Source: Bremia lactucae (lineage: Eukaryota > Oomycota > Peronosporomycetes > Peronosporales > Peronosporaceae). From it: a stretch of DNA of 14,752 nt. Under the pieces are notes generated by a model. That model was not told where the DNA came from and ran no database searches. It worked only from the letters and a program-made list of their open reading frames with translations. Below, piece by piece: positions 8,902 through 14,752 of this stretch (its first letter is position 1; each line of letters starts with the position of its first letter). Location of the stretch: NCBI RefSeq assembly GCF_004359215.1, contig NC_090610.1:3303597-3318348 (forward strand), read 5' to 3'. A program made the position numbers and the translations under genes.

Positions 8902-9178
8902 ATGTCTAGAAGTATGTATCTTAGTTGCATGGAATGATTGTTAAATGCTACGACTTGGCCGCACGCGTGTCTAGCTAGACTTTAGCACCTGTCTATCAAT
9001 TTTAACGCAAGACTCGAGCTGCACGAGAGAGGATTTTGCCGAGAAGGCCTATCGGATGCTGCGCATGTACAAGTCTAAGAAAAAAGATGTAAGCAGCATT
9101 GGCGATGAATCAGGTGATACAATTGTAGAGAAAAACACACGCGAAGGCGATAACCGCCTATTATATACATTAGAATAA
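8902..9178 (+). CDS. Possible two-exon small protein (58 aa), unrecognised
   Basis: A coding-like frame ending in TAA at 9176-9178 is open from 8975, and from 9029 it reads EDFAEKAYRMLRMYKSKKK with balanced codons. It lacks an early ATG in its own exon. Upstream, ATG at 8902 is followed after ten bases by GTATGT (8912), a good donor. An acceptor ending at 9011 gives a 100-base intron and restores exactly this frame. The product would be basic in the middle and acidic at its end, with no signal peptide or known domain. An alternative is a 40-codon frame from ATG 9056, or an exon that ends early at an internal GTAAGC. It could also be chance sequence in the 3' region of the CCCH gene. Confidence 0.25.
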
Positions 9179-9572
9179 TGCAAGTTGCGTTAAGGTACTA
9201 CGCTTTTCATTGCTTCTGCTCGCTAGCTGCCACGCTCGTTATAGCTGTCTTCACTGGAAGCCATTGAAATCAGCACGTGCTAGGTATCCTGTTGCAACGA
9301 CGCAAAGCATGCAAGCAGATCCTAAACTTTAAGTTGTACAGGCACAATTGAGTTGTTTATCATCATTAGCACTGTGCAATAGTAGTAGAATCATGAGGAC
9401 TTTGATTTAATTCATTTCCAGCGCACATAAATCGCGTCCGCTTGGTGGATCCAAGCGGCACTTCAACAAATGAGTCGACCCCCTTGGTTCCGTATAAATT
9501 CCTTTTGCCCGGCCATCGGGGTACAATTTATTGAATCTTTTGCCGACGTCGTGGTGAGAAAACCTTCTTGAG
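9179..9572. other. Intergenic stretch
   Basis: No supported gene. It holds a perfect 8-base hairpin at 9438-9458, and short frames on both strands around 9470-9560 that cannot be joined convincingly to anything. On the minus strand AATAAA at 9527-9532 is correctly placed to be a polyadenylation signal for the candidate at 9573-9992. Confidence 0.4.
9438..9458. repeat. Short perfect hairpin, 8-bp stem and 5-base loop
   Basis: CCGCTTGG at 9438-9445 pairs with CCAAGCGG at 9451-9458. It is not followed by a T-run. A chance origin is possible. Confidence 0.7.
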
Positions 9573-9992
9573 TTAGACATACACTTCGCACTGGAACGGC
9601 TCTTTTAGTTTGCGCTTCAGGTAATTTTTGTAACTTCTGGCCACGCGACTCTCAAAATTTTAGTAAGGTGATTTCCACCAAATCGGCCTGCTTGGAGTGA
9701 GCTTCGGTCGCATGTAAAGTGCCAAGTCGTCACGCACGTGACGCTTGCCCCGGTCAGTTTGTTTTACTTTTTCTGTGCACGAGTCGACCTTAGCACGAAA
9801 CACGTCCAGCCCCTCGGACACCAAAAAGCTAAACGTCGTGACCATCAAGTGCTTACGCGATGCTCGCGATATAACTCCAATTATGAATGTGATGAGCGCT
9901 GTGGCTGCATGGGGTACTCTTATTGTAGTGCGTGCTTCACTCACTGTTCCAACCGTTAAGGGGGGTTCCGCATCAGAAGTTCCGGAGCACAT
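9573..9992 (-). CDS. Low-confidence hypothetical protein, possibly spliced; strand uncertain
   Basis: Read on the minus strand, an ATG at 9990-9992 opens 110 codons to 9660. A better-looking model splices out 9651-9737 (donor GTGCGT, TACTAAAA near the 3' end, acceptor TTTGAG) in phase 0. It then continues with a basic exon (SRVARSYKNYLKRKLKEPF) to TAA at 9573-9575. AATAAA follows 41 bases further on. The first third has poor codons (several ATA, ACA and GTA), and there the opposite strand reads better: a plus-strand frame ending TAG at 10018-10020 includes a 45-codon piece from ATG 9883 with one membrane-spanning segment (VMSAVAAWGTLIVV). A later minus-strand start at ATG 9843-9845 is possible. 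No family is recognised on either strand. If minus, it is head-to-head with the LYR gene 66 bases away. Confidence 0.28.
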
Positions 9993-10058
9993 GCTTCGAG
10001 CTCCTATTCACTGGTCGTAGGGTAAACGCCTTGATTGGTCGAAAGTAAAAAAAAATCG

Positions 10059-10388
10059 ATGAACGGCAAGGTGCGCGATCTATACAAGCGCTTCCTGCTC
10101 GTGGGGCGGGACTACCCAATGGGTCTGAGCTACGTGCGCGAAAAAACAAAGACTGCTTTCTACCAAAATCGCAATCTGACGGACCCTGTGGCGATAAAGA
10201 AAGCTATTAAGCATGGACGCTGGATGGTTCGCGAGTTGGTAGGCGTGATTCAGCTTAAGAAGTACCGCATGCTCAATAGCCGCTACACGCCAGAAGAACT
10301 GCGCGAGAAGTTGCGTGACATCGAAAATCGTCGAGTAGTGGATAATATTGGTCAGAAGCACATAGGTGTTAATGACAATGACGCTTAA
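10059..10388 (+). CDS. LYR-motif protein, LYRM5/ETFRF1-like
   Basis: A single-exon 109-residue protein. Near the N-terminus comes the LYR-type helix (VRDLYKRFLLVGRDYP, residues 4-19; here L-Y-K in place of L-Y-R), then a Phe in FYQ. A middle helix follows with GRWMVRELVGVIQLKKYRML and then a basic tail. The LYK/GRDYP start and the KYR-R-Y segment are characteristic of LYRM5, also called ETFRF1, a mitochondrial protein that binds electron transfer flavoprotein and lowers its activity. LYR proteins generally pair with mitochondrial acyl carrier protein. I take ATG 10059 as the start: it directly precedes the conserved helix, and the open frame upstream has no ATG. There is no cleavable presequence, as is common in this family. 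The last 20 or so residues are acidic and family-variable. The ETF role is inferred from sequence likeness only. Confidence 0.85.
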   Translation: MNGKVRDLYKRFLLVGRDYPMGLSYVREKTKTAFYQNRNLTDPVAIKKAIKHGRWMVRELVGVIQLKKYRMLNSRYTPEELREKLRDIENRRVVDNIGQKHIGVNDNDA

Positions 10389-10996
10389 TATATTTCATTA
10401 CAATCGTTCTTGAGGCAGTTGCTTGTTCGGTGCACATTACAGCCACTAACACTAAGCGCTATTCTTCTTGTGCGCATTGTCAAGATAGTGCTTGATATGC
10501 TGATAAAATCTCTCATACAATTGATTTGCCTGGAGCAGCAATGTTCAGAGTAGTCTGCTATTTGTCGCACTATAGAAAGATCAGTTTAAGAGCGTTCCTT
10601 CGAAACAGATGTTTCTATCACTTGCGTAAAGTTATGCGATCGTTTGGGCAATTTGTTAAGCTATAAGGTACAAAGCTACTGTGTATTTAAAACTGGCGTA
10701 CGAGATCTTGGTTGTTGACGGATATCAACCATTTGATAGTCATATACTTATTTCTAGTACAAAGACACGTAAATTCATAATTTTCAAAACAATATGATGT
10801 TAAATTATCAGTTAGTTCTAGGGGAGGATAAAGAATAGCATCGCTGCTGTTTACACTGCCGTCATCTGTCGGTATTTGGCTAAATAAGACGAGTGGCTAC
10901 GTCATCCACGGGTAATTGCTGTGGTTACGAGCAACGCCGAATAGGCAGCTTCCTCGAAAGTGGTCGGCTGCGTTAGGAATAGGTGGGAACGAGCTA
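10389..10996. other. AT-rich intergenic stretch between the LYR gene and the gypsy LTR
   Basis: About 600 bases that include the 3' UTR of the LYR gene. Only short chance frames are present, and no RNA gene, repeat or promoter was recognised. The sequence just before the LTR is GAGCTA, whose last five bases would be one half of a target-site duplication; the other half is outside the window. Confidence 0.5.
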
Positions 10997-11351
10997 TGTA
11001 ACGGGCTAACGTTGCCCTAATGTTACACAAGCCCCGCTAAGTACATTTGGTGTACTTAAGAAAATGGTCAGTTACTTAAATAAACTAATTAGACCCACCA
11101 CTCGGGTGTGGTTCTCATTTGTGACCAACCCTTGTGTGTGTGATGCACATAGGTGCATTCACATTAGGCCAGGTCTCTAGAAAGATACGAAGGCAATACT
11201 ATTAGTGTTATCTATAGAGAAGACATTTTTTATTGGTAAAAATAGGTATTAATATTTAATGCGATTAAATATAAAACAGTCTCAAAACTACTTGCTACTT
11301 AGTAAGTGTGTCTTAGTAGAGCGTGGCCGCATTACGATGTGCCCGCCTACA
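10997..11351 (+). repeat. Ty3/gypsy 5' LTR (355 bases)
   Basis: Starts TGTAACGGGC and ends GCCCGCCTACA, giving the expected TG...CA ends and an imperfect terminal inverted repeat. The start is fixed by the match with the fragment at 2742; the end is inferred from the terminal repeat and from the primer site and gag start that follow. Its first 31 bases can fold as TGTAAC-GGGC-loop-GCCC-x4-GTTACA. A second small palindrome, ATGCAC/GTGCAT, lies at 11143-11158. Confidence 0.78.
11270..11276 (+). promoter_or_regulatory. Candidate TATA box in the gypsy LTR
   Basis: TATAAAA lies about 80 bases before the LTR end, where the element's own RNA polymerase II promoter would be expected. Position and sequence only; the transcription start is unknown. 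Confidence 0.35.
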
Positions 11352-11353
11352 CT

Positions 11354-11371
11354 TGGTAGCACTTGAAATCC
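11354..11371 (+). other. Possible tRNA primer-binding site
   Basis: TGGTAGCACTTGAAATCC starts two bases after the proposed LTR end. It opens with TGG, the complement of a tRNA CCA end, and its first eight bases resemble the common initiator-Met type TGGTATCA. The rest does not match that tRNA, so the primer is not identified. Confidence 0.4.
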
Positions 11372-11407
11372 TTCCCACGACCCGCATCTCTGCGTGTGCA
11401 CGTGAGG

Positions 11408-12467
11408 ATGAGCCTCAACATCGATTGGGCTTATTTCCACCCCCACCTCTCCGAACATCATCGAGAGGTGGCAGGGCAATTGGCGCAGGGACTTGGTGAA
11501 CAAGCCCTGGCCAGGCTCCTGGGCAGTCCTCCTGAGCAACATGTTGCTCAGTTGGAGCAATTGAGGCATTCGTGCTCGGACAGCGGAGGGCCGCGTCCGA
11601 GGCACAGAGCCATGCTGCGGCGGAGTCGGTCACTCAGACTCAGGATGAGCTGAGGCATGAGCAGGCTCGGAGCGAGGCTCTCAACAGGATTGTTATGATG
11701 CTCTCCGCCCGGCCACATTGCCGAGTTCGATATAAACTGCAGCGCATACGATTGTCCACTGCCTTTTAGCCGTGGAGCAATGCGGTGTCGCGCAGCTCAT
11801 CGAGGACGACAGCCGGATGGTGTCGTACGCCATGTTGCACCTGCGCGGTAAGGCCTCAGAGTGGGCTTACTCGGCGCTAATGGCGGACAGAAAGGCGTTC
11901 TCTACATGGGCGATCTTTAAGGAAAAGATTCGCGCCATGTACCAGCCGCCGACCAACGAAATGTTGCTTCGGGCGGGCTTCTTTGGGGCGCGACAGGCGA
12001 AGCGATCTCTGCAAGAGTATGTGCAAGAGATGTGCTCGCTGTCGGCGTCCATTGCCGTAGGTCCAATTTCGGGGCACATTAAGGTGCCCACGTTTATGAG
12101 CGGACTACCGCATGGCCCATCGCGATAGACCCTTTTCGAAAAGGTGCCGTCGACGATGGAAGAAGCAATCCAAATTGCCTTAGTTGAGGTGCAATCCTAC
12201 AATAGTGCCGCGGCGACAGCTTGGTATATGCCGCCGGCCGAGAGGTCTGATTCCACTCCCATGGAATTAAACAATGCAGACGTTGTCTGCTATAAATGCG
12301 GCAAGCGCGGCCATATGATAGCTCGCTGTTATGCCAGGGTCCCTGCTGGGGCAAAGACGCCCAGCAAGAGGACTCCCTACCCAAAAGGCGATGTCAAGAA
12401 CCAGCGTGCGAGACGCATGAGTTCTGCATCGACCACTAAGGGGTCGGGAAATGCAGGAGCGCAGTAG
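11408..12467 (+). pseudogene. Ty3/gypsy gag, frameshifted
   Basis: Gag forms the particle that packages element RNA. An ATG at 11408, 57 bases after the LTR, begins MSLNIDWAYFHP. The reading then moves to another frame near 11570 (a helical segment with DELRHEQARSEALNR) and to a third near 11762. From there a clear retrotransposon gag capsid runs: LRGKASEWAYSAL, then KEKIRAMYQPP, then LQEYVQEMCSL. An in-frame TAG at 12126-12128 interrupts it. After the stop the same frame continues to a CCHC zinc knuckle at 12288-12329 (C-x2-C-x4-H-x4-C) and a basic tail ending at TAG 12465-12467. With two frame changes and an internal stop it is not functional as drawn. Individual indels could be assembly errors. 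Confidence 0.85.
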
Positions 12468-12935
12468 GGGCGGGTTGCCTTACTGACGCGGACTCTAAGT
12501 TCAGAATTGTCGACCAAATGGGTAGCATAGTTCCTGAGGTCTCGAAATTTCGGACCTCAACCGTGCTGGTCTATAGCGCTCAAATACGAGGCTAGACCAG
12601 GTGATGACCCTCCTAGTGGATTCGGGTGCATCACAGAATTCGTAAAACTCGCGGCTCTAAGAAAGAGACCGGCGATGTTTATGTCGCTTTGCCAGGATGG
12701 CAAGCGAGAAGAGGCAATCGTTCGTTTAGTGAACGGCGCGCTAGTTAAATCTGAGGGAGTTCAGGTAGAACTCGCCTTCAGCTTTAGTGACTTCTCTTGT
12801 AAAGATGAGCTCACAGTGCTAGGAATGGAGAGTCCGTATGACCTCATCCTAGACATGTCATGGTTGGCAAAGTACCAATCATGGATAGACTGGCGCACAC
12901 GCACAGATGCGAGCTCTACGCAGGACACCAGTTAG
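12464..12935 (+). pseudogene. Ty3/gypsy aspartic protease, frameshifted
   Basis: The protease would cut the polyprotein. The segment before it reads in frame from 12464 (ADSKFRIVDQMGS) to a stop at 12593. The active-site motif LVDSGAS is in another frame, with DSGAS at 12619-12633, and a stop follows at once at 12643. The remainder continues in a third frame through VELAFSFSDF and LGMESPYDLILDMSWLAKYQ to an IDWRTRT end, which is typical of the C-terminal half of gypsy proteases. The catalytic Asp is intact. The frame break after it lies in an AATTCG-TAAAA stretch and could be explained by one lost T, either real decay or an assembly error. Confidence 0.8.
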
Positions 12936-13495
12936 GATGTGCTCCTGCGAGAGGCGTATGCACTGATGTCGTGTCGAACACAGTTAAGGGTGCGTTGACG
13001 GGATATCAAATTTCACCAATTCCTACCCAGCTCGTGGAGACTGAGGTAGTGAATAGGACGATGACAAGTAGTCATGCGTCCGAATGTCCTGCACAGATCC
13101 AAAAGCCTGTGGCAGTAGACGGCGAGCTGACAGGAAGTCAAGCGTCGCAAAAACAGGTACAGTGCCTGGAGTCTGGTGCGGTTGGAAGGGGTGCGTTAGC
13201 CAGGAGAGTAACGGCATCCGCTTCCTAGACAAAGGTCGTAATGACTCGAAGAACGAATACCCGACAGATTAGGACGATCAAAGACACGTCCAAACGAGTG
13301 ACCGTCGAATCAGTCCCTGAAGAGGACGGGCCTTCAAACGAGGTGTTCGAGGCCGTCAAAGACGAAATTGCGGAGGCATCCTCAGTTGAGAAGCTCCGAC
13401 AAGTCTTTAAATCTGCCGAGGAGATAGTAAATCTCCCGGAGATGTCGTGGGATCTGTTCCTTGCCGAATTAAAGGAAGGAAATTCCACGAAATAG
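12936..13495 (+). pseudogene. Ty3/gypsy pol linker between protease and RT, interrupted
   Basis: A low-complexity, Ser/Thr/Glu-rich stretch in one frame, interrupted by TAG at 13226-13228 and again at 13493-13495. From ATG 13241 an acidic segment reads EDGPSNEVFEAVKDEIAEAS and ends LPEMSWDLFLAELKEG. It has no catalytic motif, and its position and frame make it the spacer that precedes RT. I do not consider it a separate host gene. Confidence 0.6.
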
Positions 13496-13516
13496 TCACA
13501 CCAGTTCCAGAAGAGA

Positions 13517-14752
13517 ATGGTGGACTGTTGCTCGTCGTCCACAATGGACGAGAGCGTCCTAGAAACGGACAAAAAGAAACCGTTTGCTCCTCAATGCTGG
13601 GATGCCTTGGGAGACAGTCCGTTCTTTGAGGTTCTGTGGAAACATCGCGATATGTTCCGAGAAGAAGTGCCGATTCGCCTACCAGTAGATAGGGGCATCG
13701 GGCACAAAATTGACCTCGAACCTGGCGCCAAGTATTGTGTGACCAGGCAATGGCCGTTGCCGAAAGAACAAGTCGATTATACCGATGAGTTCTTCGACAA
13801 GCAAGCCAAGGCGGGACATGTGCGTGAGAGCAAATCGCCTTACTGCTTGGTCACCCTGTTCAGCTTATTGGAAGCATGAACCACGCCCAACCTTTTGTGT
13901 GCGTGAAGCCACAGGTGGATCGCGCGTAATTCATGCTTACAATAAGCTAAACACGGCGACCAAACCGGCGCAAACGCCAATCCCGCGGAAAGATGTTTTG
14001 TTGAACTCCATGGGAAAGTCAACTATCTTTTCCGCGTTGGATTTGAAGGATGGCTACTATCAGGTACTTATGAGAGAGTCCGATGTAGCCAAAATAGCTG
14101 TAAGCACCCCAAGCGGTATGCTTTGGGAGTGGCTTGTGATGCCCCAAGGTTTGAAAAACGCACCAGCGACATTCAACCGAGTGGTGGCTCACGTGATGCG
14201 TCAGCACCGTGCCTACGCGCCTCATTACTTTGACGATGTATTCGTGCATAGTAGGGCCGAGGACGGGCTGAGCGCAATAGAGTCGCACAAGCGTCATTTA
14301 GACGCTGTGTTGCAGACTTTAAAGGACGCCCAATTGTACGTCAACTTGCAAAAGTGCGTCATAGGGGTCCCTGAGATACCTGTACTGGGCTGCATCGTTG
14401 GTACACATGGTGTACGAGCAGACCCAGACAAGGTAAAATCAGTAAAGGAATGGCCAATCCCACGGCATGTGAAGGATTTGCGCCAATTCCTAGGGCTCGC
14501 TAATTACTTGCATAAGTATAGCAAGAATTATGCGGAGCAAACTAAACCATTATCTGATCTCCTTAAAAAGGACACAGAATGGGTTTGGTTAAAAGAACAA
14601 GAAGATGCGTTCACATCAGTGAAGCAATCTCTTGTAGAGGCACCGGTCTTGGCATTGCCAGACGCGGATAAGCCCTTTAGCGTCGTCTGCGATGCAAGTA
14701 ATTTTGCAATCGGCAGCGCGCTCATGCAGAAGGATGACGACGGCGTTGACCG
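13517..14752 (+). pseudogene. Ty3/gypsy reverse transcriptase and start of RNase H, one frame break
   Basis: Residues typical of the start of gypsy RT come first: LPVDRGIGHKIDLEPG and then RQWPLPKEQ up to VRESKSPY at about 13840. Between roughly 13843 and 13880 the sequence does not fit the family and the frame changes. From 13887 the frame is open to the window end (288 codons). It carries PTFCVREATGGSRV, the first catalytic Asp in SALDLKDGYYQ (Asp codon 14040), SGMLWEWLVMPQGL, the catalytic YFDD at 14226-14237, the LGLANYLHKY block and the RNase H start VVCDAS (Asp codon 14691). All RT catalytic residues are present. The break at 13843-13880 would separate the fingers from the rest of the enzyme. 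Confidence 0.9.

Larger units (their letters stand above)
10997..14752 (+). mobile_element. Ty3/gypsy LTR retrotransposon, degraded 5' part, truncated by window end
   Basis: Order on the plus strand: 5' LTR, possible primer site, gag with zinc knuckle, aspartic protease, linker, reverse transcriptase and the start of RNase H. Gag and protease preceding RT is shared with copia. The YFDD-containing RT and the SGMLWEWLVMPQGL segment identify the gypsy class. Integrase and the 3' LTR would lie beyond 14752. Multiple frame changes and at least four stops show that this copy cannot make a full polyprotein. The same LTR family occurs inverted at 2633-2742. Confidence 0.93.

Noticed and set aside
9470..9553. 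Plus-strand exon starting MSRPPWFRINSF with a GTGAGA donor
   Set aside because: None of the good acceptors downstream (9757, 9793, 9809) joins it in phase to the plus-strand frame ending at 10020. Only a poor AAAAAG acceptor does.
10035..10058. Upstream extension of the LYR gene
   Set aside because: It starts at TTG; eight residues with a lysine run precede the conserved helix. The first ATG is 10059.
10385..10570. 61-codon minus-strand frame after the LYR gene
   Set aside because: No domain and AT-rich; it overlaps the probable 3' UTR.
12860..13232. Frames that look like separate genes in the gypsy linker
   Set aside because: They are pieces of one frameshifted polyprotein or its reverse-strand shadow.
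1..14752. Search for tRNA, rRNA, CRISPR arrays, riboswitches and bacterial-type operons
   Set aside because: No cloverleaf with A and B boxes, no spaced direct-repeat array and no rRNA-like sequence was found by eye on either strand. A covariance-model scan would settle tRNA and ncRNA.

Overview
The window looks like nuclear DNA of a filamentous eukaryote, most probably a plant-associated oomycete (Phytophthora or downy-mildew type). This is inferred from short GT-AG introns in a GC3-leaning gene, Ty1/copia and Ty3/gypsy elements with coding sequence like that seen in oomycetes, and a small gene island between retrotransposons. No bacterial operon, CRISPR array, rRNA or tRNA was seen.

Layout. 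1-2532 (minus strand) is the 3' two thirds of a Ty1/copia element: the end of integrase, reverse transcriptase, RNase H and the first bases of its 3' LTR. It is cut by a run of exactly 100 N (2533-2632). Right of the gap lies a 110-base minus-strand LTR fragment of a Ty3/gypsy family. A second, apparently complete LTR of the same family sits in the opposite orientation at 10997-11351 and opens a gypsy element that runs off the right edge. That element's gag, protease and linker are broken by frameshifts and stops, while its RT/RNase H frame is open to the window end.

Between the two LTR copies is an 8.25 kb island. Its left part (2743-6260) is AT-rich and mostly non-coding. It holds one candidate small secreted cysteine-rich protein (4646-4951, minus) next to a strong 33-bp inverted repeat with a TA-repeat loop. 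The best-supported host gene is 6261-8790 (plus), a CCCH-type RNA-binding protein with a coiled coil, a CUE-like segment, three zinc fingers and a Gln/Pro-rich tail, probably spliced from three exons. Downstream are a possible two-exon micro-gene (8902-9178), a stretch with coding-like frames on both strands (9573-10020), and a compact LYR-motif protein gene (10059-10388) resembling LYRM5/ETFRF1, a mitochondrial electron-transfer-flavoprotein regulator.

The genes do not form an obvious pathway. The CCCH protein would act on mRNA in the cytoplasm, the LYR protein in mitochondria, and the cysteine-rich protein, if real, outside the cell. I did not find a convincing new multi-gene system. The most unusual items are the hairpin beside the cysteine-rich reading frame, the CUE-plus-three-CCCH architecture with uniform non-canonical finger spacing, and the two-strand coding signal beside the LYR gene.
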